A stretch of 64,000 bases of DNA, from contig NC_091255.1 in the NCBI RefSeq assembly GCF_042477335.2, positions 32,404,501 through 32,468,500 of the forward strand, written 5' to 3'. Below the pieces are notes generated by a model that saw only the letters and a program-made list of their open reading frames with translations, was not told the DNA's origin and ran no database searches. Source of the DNA: Ovis canadensis (lineage: Eukaryota > Chordata > Mammalia > Artiodactyla > Bovidae). Positions 13,701-22,903 of the stretch are shown here, piece by piece (the stretch's first letter is position 1; each line of letters begins with the position of its first letter). The position numbers and the translations under genes are program-made.

Positions 13701-16700
13701 TCTGTGGATGAAGAGACTGAAGCCCAGAGGGTTTTGTCACTTGCCTGAGGTTGAGCAGCACGTGGAGGGCAGAAGTTGGGACCTGGGTGAGGAGCCTGGT
13801 GGGCTCGAAAGGTTGGCCACAGGCTCTCGTCTCCCCCTCCATGGTCTCCCAGCTCTCCATGGTCCCCTTGCATGTGGCTGAAGCAGAGCCACATTCTTGG
13901 GCTTCCCCTGCCTGGAGCTGTGTGTGCACCTCACTCTGCTGCTCTCAGTCTGTCTTATTATTGGGTCTAATCTGTGACACCAGCTTGGACCCATTTCTTG
14001 GTAGAGTCAGGAGCCCAGGCACACATGCTTGTCTGTTAGCGGTTTACCGTATGACCTAGGCCAAATCTCCTCATCCGCAGGCTCCTTAGCATCCTCACTG
14101 GTGAAAGCCAGAGACTGGTCCAGGTCTCTCCCAGGACTCTCAGCTCTGTGGTTCTCAGCCTGAGTCATCCTGTCTTTCTAAATATGTGGGACTCTCCTTA
14201 AGGTGACCCTGACCTCCAGGAATGCTGATCTTTGGTAGATTGTTACCTGGGTAACAGATTTGGCTTAAGAACGCAGGAAAACAGGTTGCAGGTGGCTTGA
14301 GTCTCCGGGTCCCAGCTCCCATTCCCGCATTATTAGATCTCACCTTCCTGGCTGGCTTGCCGCTTTCTGGGATCTCCTCCAGACCAGGGCCTATTTGTAG
14401 GTGGGAAAGGGGGACAAGGAGAAGGAGGGCTGAGTCTGAGGGGTCAGCACTCACTCTGGCAGTTTCATTGGCAGCCTCCGGTGGCAGTGGCAACGGCGAA
14501 GAACCAGTCACGGAGCCCCATAAAGCGGAGGTCGGGGCTCTTCCCCCGTCTGCACACGGGCTCTGAAGGCCAAGGGGACAGCCGGACACGATGGTAACTG
14601 TCAGTTCTCACCACTGCTGCAGCTGTCAGAGGCCCACCTTGGGGAGGGCTTGGCATAGATCGGGAGACGGCTTCCTGTTGAACCTGGTCCCCACTTCAGG
14701 CACCTGCACACCCCCGTCACTCATTCAGCTCTTTATCCACCGAGGCAGGTTTGGGCGATCTCTGCACAAGACTTTCCAAAGCTGTACAATTTTGCATTTT
14801 GACCCCAAACTAGAAACACCTTTGGACTTCCCAGGTGGGCTTCCCATCTGCCAATGCAGGAGACATACGAGTTGGGAAGATCCCCTGGAGGTGGGCATGG
14901 CAACCCATTCTCTTGCATGGAGAATCCCATGGACAGAGGAGCCTGGTGGAATTCAGTCCATAGGGTTGCAAAGAATTGGTCATGACTGAAGCAACTTAGC
15001 ATGCACGCATGCAGAAATGTCACTACAATTCTTTTCTTTCTTTGCCCCCCTTCTTCAGTGCTTATTCAGATGTCAGCTCTTATGGAAACCTTTGCCTGAT
15101 TCTCACAGGCAAAGGTCATCAAACCTCCTCTGGGTTTCTAGAATGCTCTTTCTCTCTCTTTTTTGTTTTAAAACAACTCTCATGTTGCATCATACTTCAC
15201 TTGTTCCTGCTAGTGGTCTTTCTGATCATTTAATCACTGAGCCCACTGATCATTTAATTCAGTCAGCAGCATCGTTGAGTGCCTGCCCCATGCTGGGCTC
15301 AGTGCTCTGTCAACAGCTACAGAAGATGAAAACTTGCCTTCCAGAAGCTTGCCATCTTGTGAAGGGAAGGGAGGCATTGGTGTCCAGGCCTCCAAGTTGT
15401 CTGTCTGCAGCCCTGGATGGTGCACCATGCCTTGGGCTTGAGCATGCAGGACCAGGGGCAGGTTTATAGAAGGGGCTGAACAAGCTCTATCTGAAACCTG
15501 TAAATGTGAGTAAGTCCTTGTGGGCCCCCCAGGAGAGAAGGGCAGAATTGGAAGTGATCAGACTGCAGGTCTTGAGCTTAGGAGAGCTCTTGACTGAAGA
15601 AGGAGAGACTGGAGCTCCTGGGGTGGAGGTGATGTTTAAAGAGGGACCAAGGAGTATGGCCACACCACAGGGTATATAGAATGCCTGGGGAAGACCTGCA
15701 TTTAGGGGCAAGTGGAGAGAGGAAAGCCAGTGAGGAAGACTGGGAAGAAGATGAAAGAGGAGAGAGCCTGGAGATACAGGGGTAGGAATGGGTCTCAGAG
15801 GCCAGGAGGAGAGACATTCTTGGAGTGCCAAGTCCACAGAGAAGTCCAACTCAAAGACTCAAACCCTGGCTTGGGTTGACAACCAGGAGATCGTTGTGAA
15901 AGTGTTACTTGCTCAATTGTGTCTGACTCTTTGAGACCCCATGTGACTGTAGCCTCTGTCCATGGAATTCTCCAGGCAAGAATACTGAAGTGGGTAGCCG
16001 TTTACTTCTCCAGGGGAATCATCCAGACCCAGGGATTGAACCTGGGTCTGCCACATTGCAGGCACATTCTTAACTGTCTGAGCCACCAGGGAAGCCCTAG
16101 GAGGTCACTAGCACCTCATTAAAAATACATTGAGGGACTTCTTGCCTCTGGGATGGCTCTAATAATAATACTAAAACAAATAATAACACATGTTGGTGAG
16201 GATATGGAGAAATTGGAACTCCCTTGCATAGCTTGTGGGAGTGTAAAATAATGCAACTGCTTGTAAAAACAGTCTGGCAGTTCCCCAGAGGGTTAAACAG
16301 AGTTACTGAATGACCCAGCAGGTCCACTCCTAGGTATGTACCCAGGAGAAATAATATATATGTCTATATAAAAAGTAGCATGAAGATCTTCATAACAGCG
16401 TTCTTCATAATAGCCCAAAGTGAAAACAGTCCAAATGTTCATCACTTGAAAAATGGATAACTGAAATGTGGTATATCCATAACCTGGAATATTACTTTGC
16501 AATAAAAAATAATGAAATTAGCATGGAATATTGCTTGCAATAAAAAGTAGTGAAACACCATAGTACCTACTATGGCATAGATGAACTCTGAAAATGCTAC
16601 GCTAAGTGAAAGAAGCCAGTCACAAAAAGACCGCACTGCATCGTATGATTCCATTTATACGGAATATCCCGAATAAGCCAATTCATAGAGAGAGAGTCGA

Positions 16701-19700
16701 CCAGTGGCTGTTGGGGGGAGGAGAGAATGGGCAGCGATTTAAGTGCATCCAGAGTTTCTTTCAGGGGAGGCTGAAATATTCTGAAATTAGATTGTGGTGA
16801 TAGTTGTACAACTCTGTGAATAGATTGAAAACCATTGAATTGCACACTTTAAATGGGTGAATTGTACAAGGATTATATCTCAATCAAGCCATTATAAAAA
16901 TAAAAGTGCATTGAAGACAGGGCCATCATGTCTTCAGAAGTGAGCAGGGCAGTGGGCGTCAGGACCTGGTCTTTGTTAAGCTAGAAGAGGAAGAAACCCT
17001 GGAGCTCCAGACTGAAAGTGACCCACTTCCCAGCACCAGGGCCGCTTCATCACCTGGACCCAGGGAGCTCGTTTTACAGTCTGCGTGAGGTGTAGCCTCT
17101 GGAGTTGAGCAGTGGGTGGCCTGGATAGCACCCTGGGGAGCCCATGTGTGTTGGGTTCTTTTTTCCCATTAAGGGGTGGTTGTCCCAGACCCCCTCCATT
17201 CCCTTTGTGGCCTGCTCTTGACCTACAGCTCTGCTGCGTGAGATGGCCTGCCTGGGGTGGGGGCTGGTGGACTTGGGCTTGGGGGCACCCGCCTAGAACT
17301 CTTGCTTGATGGCTCTTGACTCTCACCCGGGAGCCTGGAGTAGCCTCTGATGGAGCAGGGGATTCGGTGGCCTGCCGCGGTGTCTGAGGAGGTCTGGGTG
17401 GGAGCGGAGGCCCTGGTGGCCATGCTGTCAGGGGGCACTGTGGCCCGCAGGTCCCCATGGTGCTGAGTGCTCGGGGGGCTGTGGACTGGCCCCCTGGCCT
17501 CACTTCTCTCCATCCTCGTCTCCCCCAGTGACAGTGCATCCAGCAACCCCAAGACCCCGGAGGGCGGACACTCTTCTCAGGAGATGAAGTCTGAGACCCC
17601 ATCCAACCCTAGTTCTCCGGAAACCTGCCCCAACAAGGAGAAGTAAGAGAGTGAGGTAGGGGTGGGGTGGGGGCTTTAGCCACCCGGGGCCCCAGAACAT
17701 GTGCTCCACTCCCGGTCGGCTGACAACCCGCTTCTCTTGCCGTGGGAACTCTCTGGAACACAAAAGCCAACACCAAAGCAGGGGCCTGCTGGGGGGCTGC
17801 TGGTGGGCAAGCTCAGGTCTGCTGGGCCTGCCTTACCCTCAGTCTCAGGGAGGGCCTGTGGGGGGCGTCTCGGCATGTGACCAGGGCCTGCCTGCCTTCC
17901 CGTTCCCTGCAGGCCCTTCATCAAATTAAAGGAGAACGGCCGAGCCAACATCTCCCGCTCCTCCTCCAGCACCAGCAGCTTCAGCAGCACGGCCGGGGAG
18001 GGCGAGGCCATGGAGGAGTGTGACAGTGGGGTAGGTGTGGCCCTGTCCAACCCTGGGGAGCTGCGAGGGGCACCCTGGACCCAGGCAGATACCGCTCTGT
18101 GCATTAAAATAGCTCCTGTGGGCAGGGCCTCATGCAGGCTCGGCGAATAAAAGGGGAAGTGAGGAAACGAGAGAGGCCCAGTTAGCCATGTCCACCCTCT
18201 GGGAGCAGTGGTTCAGGGTAGGGTTAGGGGGTCCTCCCCCAGAGTGACACTGCCTCACTCCTCAGAGTGATACTCCCTCAGGAGTATCAGCAGCAGGGGT
18301 CAGAGGTCAGACTGAAAGGTGCCCCTGTGGTGTGCTTCCCAGCTGAAAGAGGGCTCATCTCTCTCCATGGGGCTGGGTCAGGGGCAGTTCCTGGGGGGCA
18401 GGGGAGAGGTTGGAATAGAGGCTGGAGGCAACAAAGGGAAAGAGCAGGTCCAAGTGGGGTAGTAGGAGCCTGTCTCAGGCCTGCTGAGGGTGGGACTGCC
18501 CGGCTCACCCAGCCTCTCTCCCCAGAGCAGCCAGCCGTCCACAACCTCTCCCTTCAAGCAGGAGGTGTTTGTCTACAGCCCGTCCCCAAGCAGCGAGAGC
18601 CCCAGCCTAGGGGCAGCCGCCACCCCCATCATCATGAGCCGGAGTCCCACAGGTTGGTGGTGTCTCTTGGGCGGTGTGGACCATGCGGCTGGCAGGGGCG
18701 GGGCTGTGGCCTGGCCGCTGTTGGTGGGGTTCGAGCCCCAGGCATGCTGAACTGTCCAGTTTCCATTTCAACCCAAAGTGTTAGGGCCTCCAGCTCTGCC
18801 GGCTCACCGCATCTGTTCATCAGAGGGTGTGTTCTCGTCCCCTCCGTACTCGTGGGGAAACTGAGGCTCAGAGACTTCAGTGATTTGCCAGAGGCGTTGA
18901 GACTGTGTGATTGGAAAGCTGAGGCTCTTTCCCCTGACCTCCCCGTTACCCCATCACCAACCCAGGGCCTCTCTGTCACAGAGACTATCTTGATAATACA
19001 GCAATAAGGAGCTGGAAGCGTGGTGCAGGTGGATGGAACCGCAGTGGGGAGGCCTGGGGGAAGCCCAGAGGCCGTGTTCTGGACCCACATGTGGTTCAGT
19101 GCTGCTGAGTGCACAGAGGGGACGTGTCAGAGGGCAGACAGCGGTTAGACAGTAGGGCCACCACGGAGACCCTGGTGAGGATTTTGCTTCATCCTGCCCC
19201 CAGTGAGAGGCATTGGAGGGCCTTCAGTCTTTAAAGGTCCTTAACTAGAAGGAGGAGAGAGACTGTCTTGATGGCTGCAGCTGGCTGAATAGAAAGGGTT
19301 GGTGGGGAGTGGATGCAGGGAGGGAGAGCAGTGAGGGGTCACGGTGAGTGGTGAGGGGTCACAGGGCCATGGATGGTGTCTGGGGTGATGGGAGAAGGAT
19401 GTGGATTCAAGGGGTATCCAGGTTCAGTAGTGAGGGCTCAGGGAAGACAGAGTGTGGGCTTTTCAGGTTCCTATGATCCCTGCAGTCAGGTAGAGAAGGA
19501 GGAGTCAGCTCTGGGGAGCGAATCGGGGGTTGGAGCCCAAGGGGTGTCCGAGCAGACATGTGTGCTTGGCACCACTGGGCACTGGGTGTGCCTGGAAATC
19601 AGAGTGTTGGTCCTGCCCCGAGGAGGGCAGTATTATGTAGTGGAGAACTCTGGAGCTTGGCTCCAAATTCTGGGTCTTCCGCTTACTAGTGATGTTCCAA

Positions 19701-22700
19701 TGGGCAGGTTACTGAGTCTTTTCTGTGCCTCCATTTCCCCAAATGAAAAATGGAGAGAGGGGAATATTTCCTACCTCATATGGTTGGTTGTGTGATAAGC
19801 AAGTGAGCTTACGGTTATAAGAGATGCAAAACTGTTAGCCTGAGTATTTATTGAATAACAGGAAGAAAACAATAGTGTAATGAGTGGTTCTCAGTCGAGG
19901 GTGATGTTGCTTCCCAGGGCATGCTTTTCAGTGCTGGAGGGTTTTTGATTTTCATGGTTGTGGGAGGGGAGTGTGCTGCTGGCATCTCCTGGGCAGAAGT
20001 CAGGAATGCTGCTAAGGGCCCTACAGTGTACTAGGCAACCCCCCGCCCCCCCCGCCCTGCTCCCCCCCCCCGCCCTGCCCCGCAACAAAGAGTTATCTGG
20101 CCCATAATGTCAGGCTGGGGTTGAGGAACTTTAGTCTAAATGATAGAACCATTTAAGGCCAGTGGGCCAGCAGGGTCATTTAAACTACGGTGCTTCTGGG
20201 GTTCTCATGGTGAAGAAATGCTGACAAATAATGACCTGCGATGTTAGGGATAAAGAGAAGGCATGGGTCCCAAGTAAACAGTTGTTTGTGTTAGGGCTGC
20301 AACCTTCTGTGGCTGAGCAGCTGTGGAGCTGGGTTCTGATCCCAGTGCAGTGTTGACAGGCCCACCTCTCTGAGTCTCAGTTTCCTCATCTGTAAAGTGG
20401 GGTAGTAATGTGAATGTTCAGGTTTTTTTTTTCAACAAGGCTTATTAATTAATACTGAAGGAATGATTGAATCTGTAACCAAGCCTGGATCCTACTTGAT
20501 ATCAAATAAATGTCAAAATAAAAAAGGTTTTGAGTAAAAGGAGGTTTAGAGTGTGACTTGCTGAAGGTCACCTAGGGCAGAAGGGGACCTCCAATAGGTC
20601 TGCGATTCCTGCCGGTGCTTATTGCAACCCCACCTCCCATGGAGTGTTCAACCCTGAGGGGGGCTGCCTCTCCCTCCCAGCCCACAAGTCTTGTGCTTTG
20701 TACCTGTAGGGCTGGGGTGGGCTTGTAGAGATCTGGAAACCTGTTTTAGAGGAGGAGACCGGGCTGAGGGCAGGGAGGTGGCTGGGAGGGCTTGACGTCG
20801 GTCTTCCATAATCTCCAATGCCATGGTCATCGGTCATTTCATATGTGAGCTCCCTGGGGTCCTGAGAGGGTGCTGGCGGCTCACCCCAAAAGGCAGTCAT
20901 AGTACCGAGTGGAGGCCTTGAATATGAAGCACCAAGAGTAAGTCAGCAGTTTCTAGATGGAGTATACCAAGCTGTAGATTATCTCAGCCAGAGGAAAACC
21001 AGAAAGCCGAGTGAGCGCCCTGCCAGTGGTGTGCTGTCAGTGTTTAACAACTGGCTGTCCCATCGCACACACACACCACACACGCACACACACGCACACA
21101 CACATGCACACACACGCACACACACACTCATGCACACACATGCGCACGCACACACATGCGCACACACATGCACACACACGTGCACACACAGCACACGCAC
21201 ACACACGTGCGCACACACATGCACACGCACACACGCGCACACACGCGCACATACACACACTCATGCACACACGCGCGCACACACACGCACACACACGTGC
21301 GCGCACATACGCACACGCACACACACATGTTTACTGTAAATTTTACTGATATAAAGGATCTGAAGCACATAATTTATAAATAATGATATCAATAAAATAT
21401 ACAACATTCTTTACTATAAATTCCTCAGAGTTAATTGATTCTCACAAAATGTTTATATTGATATTTTCCCAACCTTTGTATCTGTAGAAAACATAAAGTT
21501 CCAGATGATGAATGAGTGTAGTTTTGACATGAATGATGATTGATATTATTTTGTCAGTGATGTGAACAGCTTCTCTGCTGAATCAGATAACAGTTTTCAA
21601 ATTCGAAAAGAGTGTTTTCTCAGTTTTTTGTGCCATTCACAATGTAATGACTAGAGACAAACACATTTTCAAGTATAATCCGTTCTATTAACATGTGCTC
21701 CATGAGTTTCTTAATGTTTTAGACAAGAAAACATTAAATTAAGCCCTGATTTGTAGTGTTTGCTGACTTCCGTGGTGTGACTATTCCTGGCTGACCTCAA
21801 GCATCCACGTGACGTGGAGTTGGGAAGAACTACCTGACACAATGGGGCCTTCCCTGATGGCTCAGTGGTAAAGAATCCGCCTGCGGTGCAGGAGACACGG
21901 ATTGGACTCCTGTGTCAGGAAAAGCCCCTGGAGGAAGGCATGACAACCTACTCCAGTATTCTTGCCTGGAGAATCCCACGGACAGAGGAGCCTGGTGGGC
22001 TACGGTCCAAAGGATCGCAAAGTGTCGGACGTGACTGAGTGATGTGTGAGCGACTAAGCACGCACATGCGTCAGACGTAATAGATGTAAATAATCTTAGG
22101 AGAATAAATAATAGTAAAATGTACTGAAATAACTAGATGACTTCTGAGTATTTATTACCTTTGATGAATATAATTTGTTTAATTGTAAGCTTGTAGAATT
22201 AAAAAAGAGATAACTGTGTGTAACAACCAGCTCACGACATTTCTAAAAATGTGAGTTGGTTCTTGTGAATCGGCACAGGTCAGCTAGAGTACCTAGTGGA
22301 GAGGACGCCCCCTGCTTCTCTGGGGCTCCCTATCCAGCTCCTACCCCCTAGCCCCAGTGACCTCTGTAGCCCCACCCTCCTCTCAAGGGCATTCTTCTTT
22401 TTCCTAGATGTCAAAAGCAGAAACTCCCCGAGGTCAAACCTGAAATTCCGCTTTGATAAGCTCAGTCATGCCAGCTCCAGTTCGGTAAGGATCTAGGGAC
22501 ATAGGGGGAGCTGGGGGAGCCTTCCACCTCCCACATGCCCATCTGCTCCAGAAGCCAGCCGTCCTTCTTGGGGTTGGGGGAAGAGGGTGCCTCACACCTC
22601 ACATGGGGGCAGGGAGGAAGCTCTGGTCTCATCTGGGGGTGCCGCTGGTTCCCCATTGGTCCCCATGGTGCAGGCATCAGCCTGGGGTTCACCAGCCACC

Positions 22701-22903
22701 TTTCCACACCTCCTGTGTCAGAGCCACACCCTTGGACACAGGCAGATGCAAGTTGGAAGCTGTTGGCTCCTGGGGCCTCATGTCCCTTCCCAGGCTCTCT
22801 GGAGAGATGAGCACCAAATATACAGAAGCTGTAGTCACTGGGAATTATGTGGTCTAGTGATTTAAAACTCTCATATGGATTTTTCTTGAAACAGGGTCAC
22901 TAA
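1692..22903 (+). CDS. RAP1GAP2: RAP1GAP2, C-terminal part (10 coding exons, 9 introns)
   Basis: Rap1 GTPase-activating protein 2 speeds GTP hydrolysis on Rap1 and so turns off Rap1 signalling in adhesion and secretion (known for the family, notably in platelets and neurons). Joined exons are 1692-1763, 2275-2361, 3704-3838, 12580-12717, 14475-14593, 17529-17642, 17913-18030, 18526-18652, 22408-22484 and 22895-22903. They total 993 nt (331 codons) plus TAA, with all intron phases compatible. The first exon encodes the end of the RapGAP domain. The rest is the Ser/Thr-rich, low-complexity regulatory tail ending in [10 protein letters not shown]. Features such as [34 protein letters not shown] and [13 protein letters not shown] match my memory of RAP1GAP2 rather than its paralogue RAP1GAP, whose tail differs. 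The catalytic Asn-thumb region and the N-terminus lie upstream of the window. No frameshift or stop was seen. Confidence 0.95.
1764..2274 (+). other. RAP1GAP2 intron
   Basis: 511-bp GT-AG intron. I see no recognisable repeat. Confidence 0.85.
2275..2361 (+). CDS. RAP1GAP2: RAP1GAP2 exon: [12 protein letters not shown] segment
   Basis: CCAG precedes the exon and GTGAGA follows. It has 87 nt (29 codons), phase 0. It reads [20 protein letters not shown] then KSDKFAKLE, the helical segment that follows the RapGAP domain in this family. Confidence 0.95.
2362..3703 (+). other. RAP1GAP2 intron
   Basis: 1.34-kb GT-AG intron. The part near 2555-2770 resembles an old L2/MIR3 (see separate entry). Nothing else is identified. 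Confidence 0.85.
2555..2770. repeat. L2/MIR-like ancient repeat
   Basis: Text such as 'tgttggactctgttctgt' followed by 'aaagagcttataggctggtg' matches the L2-type pattern of a peak-and-stock consensus. Strongly diverged. Confidence 0.45.
3704..3838 (+). CDS. RAP1GAP2: RAP1GAP2 exon: DRTRAALL to LESFK segment
   Basis: TTCCAG precedes the exon and GTACAG follows. It has 135 nt (45 codons), phase 0. It reads [20 protein letters not shown], then [20 protein letters not shown] and LESFK. The next intron is the longest in the window at 8.7 kb. Confidence 0.95.
4572..4658. mobile_element. Mariner-type MITE
   Basis: About 87 bp with terminal inverted repeats. The left end reads ATTGGTCAAAAAGGTCATTT and the right end is its diverged reverse complement (GAACGTTTTGACCAAATCAA), with little spacer and TA at both edges. 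Ruminant Tc1/mariner elements of this type are known. Confidence 0.8.
4868..5070 (+). repeat. MIR SINE
   Basis: MIR-like order: 'tctgtgattctgggcacg', 'cctgtcgtggagt'-type core, and 'tgcctggaaaag' with 'gaagtgctcagt' near the 3' end. Confidence 0.6.
5110..5342 (-). repeat. MIR SINE
   Basis: The reverse-type MIR core 'gaggaagctaagactcaaag' is followed by 'cacccagcagacacggg', typical of the MIR core and tRNA-related part. Confidence 0.7.
7047..7268 (+). repeat. Bov-tA SINE
   Basis: The tRNA-derived head ('ctgccaatgcaggagacg', 'gggttcagtccctgggtc') is followed by the BovA body ('catggcaacccactcca') and 'gactgaagtggcttagca'. Confidence 0.92.
7551..7613 (+). repeat. Bov-tA 3' fragment
   Basis: Only the body end is present: 'gcgggctacagtccaaa', 'agagtcggagatgactgag'. 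Confidence 0.75.
7666..7846 (-). repeat. Bov-tA SINE
   Basis: Reverse-oriented BovA body ('gtcatgtctgactctttg') and head ('ccttgcaggcagattcttta', 'actgagctatcaggga'). Confidence 0.9.
9424..9462 (+). repeat. TGTG/TGG-rich simple sequence
   Basis: A GTGTGTGTGG run grades into (TGG)n and GGGGCGGGGAGG. The G-runs could form a quadruplex. Confidence 0.8.
9567..9670 (+). repeat. MIR SINE fragment
   Basis: It resembles the MIR 5' half: 'gagtttgggtcctggctcc', then 'cagtgtgacctgggtcatc'. Confidence 0.5.
11085..11200. repeat. L2/MIR-like fragment
   Basis: 'ggcacagtgctgggcacatg' followed by 'acaacaaatgcttatc' resembles the 3' end of L2 or MIR elements. Confidence 0.5.
11200..11445 (-). repeat. MIR SINE
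   Basis: 'gatgcgctgggccctctg' and 'ccagctgataggtggtggag' follow the MIR reverse-type layout. Confidence 0.55.
12145..12330 (-). repeat. MIR SINE
   Basis: 'cgttttatagatgaggaagc' and 'ttcttcacctgtaagatgaa' are diagnostic MIR-like strings. The second may belong to an adjoining opposite MIR. Confidence 0.6.
12580..12717 (+). CDS. RAP1GAP2: RAP1GAP2 exon: [13 protein letters not shown] segment
   Basis: CTACAG precedes the exon and GTGAGA follows. It has 138 nt (46 codons), phase 0. It begins [13 protein letters not shown], a basic Ser-containing stretch of the kind used as a phosphorylation or 14-3-3 site in regulatory tails (inference), and ends [10 protein letters not shown]. Confidence 0.94.
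13105..13285 (-). repeat. MIR SINE
   Basis: 'tacaagtcacacagctaag' and 'gggatttgaatgcaggtctc' give a good MIR match. Confidence 0.75.
13484..13601 (-). repeat. CHR-type tRNA SINE
   Basis: Reverse copy: a T-rich start, 'ggccgtactccatggcacg', 'cttaaccgctggactgccg' and a 'gagtccct' end. An 'accttagttcc' phrase is doubled inside. Confidence 0.8.
13640..13790 (-). repeat. MIR SINE
   Basis: 'gatgaagagactgaagccca' followed by 'tcacttgcctgaggttgagc' matches the MIR core. Confidence 0.65.
14475..14593 (+). CDS. RAP1GAP2: RAP1GAP2 exon: [13 protein letters not shown] segment
   Basis: GGCAG precedes the exon and GTAACT follows. It has 119 nt, phase 0 in and phase 2 out; the split Cys codon is finished by the next exon. 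It reads [20 protein letters not shown] then [19 protein letters not shown]. Its basic and proline-rich character fits a flexible regulatory tail. Confidence 0.93.
14824..15012 (+). repeat. Bov-tA SINE
   Basis: 'acttcccaggtgggcttccc', 'tgccaatgcaggagacata' and the BovA body end 'gactgaagcaacttagca'. Confidence 0.9.
15240..15370. repeat. L2/MIR-like fragment
   Basis: 'gagtgcctgccccatgctgg' and 'ttgccttccagaagcttgcc' follow the L2/MIR3 pattern. Confidence 0.5.
15897..16097 (-). repeat. Bov-tA SINE
   Basis: 'cttgctcaattgtgtctgac', 'cagggattgaacctgggtct' and 'gagccaccagggaagccct' give a full-length reverse copy. Confidence 0.92.
16165..16905 (+). mobile_element. L1 LINE 3' fragment (old mammalian type)
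   Basis: Typical L1 tail strings in order: 'tggtgaggatatggagaaat', 'ccactcctaggtatgtaccc', 'aacagtccaaatgttcatca' and 'gtgaaagaagccagtcacaa'. No intact ORF. Confidence 0.85.
17529..17642 (+). CDS. RAP1GAP2: RAP1GAP2 exon: [12 protein letters not shown] segment
   Basis: A run of C and CAG precedes the exon and GTAAGA follows. It has 114 nt, phase 2 in and 2 out. It reads (C)[18 protein letters not shown], then [19 protein letters not shown] and K shared with the next exon. It is Ser/Thr-Pro rich, suggesting proline-directed phosphorylation (inference). Confidence 0.93.
17913..18030 (+). CDS. RAP1GAP2: RAP1GAP2 exon: poly-Ser segment
   Basis: CTGCAG precedes the exon and GTAGGT follows. It has 118 nt. 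It completes a Lys codon, then reads [39 protein letters not shown]. The upstream intron is only 270 bp. The Ser-rich run followed by an acidic stretch is typical of this family's tail. Confidence 0.94.
18031..18525 (+). other. RAP1GAP2 intron
   Basis: 495-bp GT-AG intron. No repeat was recognised. Confidence 0.85.
18526..18652 (+). CDS. RAP1GAP2: RAP1GAP2 exon: [14 protein letters not shown] segment
   Basis: CCCCAG precedes the exon. It has 127 nt, phase 0 in and 1 out. It reads [20 protein letters not shown], then [20 protein letters not shown] and PT. The donor is G|GTTGGT, weaker than its neighbours at +3 to +4, but the reading frame joins cleanly to the next exon. Confidence 0.92.
18800..18960 (-). 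repeat. MIR SINE
   Basis: 'ggggaaactgaggctcagag' followed by 'gatttgccagaggcgttgag'. Confidence 0.6.
19625..19855 (+). repeat. MIR SINE
   Basis: 'tagtggagaactctggagct', 'ggcaggttactgagtctttt' and 'tcatatggttggttgtgtga' give a good plus-oriented MIR. Confidence 0.7.
20040..20085 (+). repeat. C-rich tract
   Basis: Runs of 5-10 C separated by single G or CTG. The complementary strand has at least four G-runs of three or more and could form a G-quadruplex. Confidence 0.85.
20318..20425 (+). repeat. MIR SINE
   Basis: 'gagctgggttctgatcccag' and 'cagtttcctcatctgtaaag' are classic MIR strings. Confidence 0.75.
21066..21328 (+). repeat. (CA)n with CG interruptions, about 260 bp
   Basis: Near-continuous CA dinucleotides, repeatedly interrupted as CACGCACA, CATGCACA and GTGCGCGC, keep pyrimidine-purine alternation with few breaks. 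The His/Thr-rich or Cys/Val-rich open frames through it are artefacts of the repeat. Confidence 0.97.
21845..22070 (+). repeat. Bov-tA SINE
   Basis: 'ccttccctgatggctcagtg' and 'gtaaagaatccgcctgcgg' form the head. The BovA body ends 'cgtgactgagtgatgtgtga'. Confidence 0.93.
22408..22484 (+). CDS. RAP1GAP2: RAP1GAP2 exon: [17 protein letters not shown] segment
   Basis: TTTTTCCTAG precedes the exon and GTAAGG follows. It has 77 nt. It completes the split Asp codon and reads [18 protein letters not shown], then SHASSSS. The upstream intron is 3.75 kb and holds the CA/CG array. Confidence 0.93.
22485..22894 (+). other. RAP1GAP2 last intron
   Basis: 410-bp GT-AG intron separating the final large exon. 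No repeat was recognised. Confidence 0.85.
22895..22903 (+). CDS. RAP1GAP2: RAP1GAP2 last coding codons and stop
   Basis: GAAACAG precedes the exon and it opens with GGT CAC TAA, giving the terminal Gly-His known for the family and a stop at 22901-22903. Only two residues are encoded; the rest of the exon is 3' UTR. The phase after the previous exon is 0, so the join is exact. Confidence 0.85.
   Translation, partial: GH

Larger units (their letters stand above)
12718..14474 (+). other. RAP1GAP2 intron
   Basis: 1.76-kb GT-AG intron with two MIRs and one CHR-type SINE between 13,105 and 13,790. The rest shows nothing that I can name. Confidence 0.85.
14594..17528 (+). other. RAP1GAP2 intron
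   Basis: 2.9-kb GT-AG intron with two Bov-tA SINEs and an L1 3' fragment. The stretch 16,910-17,528 is GC-rich without a repeat that I can name. Confidence 0.85.
18653..22407 (+). other. RAP1GAP2 intron
   Basis: 3.75-kb intron with three MIRs, a C-rich tract, the CA/CG array and one Bov-tA. Base composition shifts from GC-rich to AT-rich at about 21,330. Confidence 0.85.

Noticed and set aside
14155-14589. A 144-codon open frame on the - strand across a RAP1GAP2 exon
   Set aside because: It is the antisense shadow of the exon at 14475-14593; no family match.
16976-17602. A 208-codon open frame on the - strand
   Set aside because: It overlaps the exon at 17529-17642 in antisense, is Pro/Arg-rich, and has no supporting motif or splice context.
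18267-19007. A 246-codon open frame overlapping a RAP1GAP2 exon
   Set aside because: It runs through intron, exon and intron in a frame other than the family frame. The exon itself explains the conserved part.
21031-21339. His/Thr- and Cys/Val-rich open frames
   Set aside because: They are the translation of the CA/CG simple repeat.
1692-22903. Paralogue RAP1GAP as the identity of the gene
   Set aside because: The tail motifs ([34 protein letters not shown] and the terminal GH) fit RAP1GAP2; the RAP1GAP tail I remember differs strongly.
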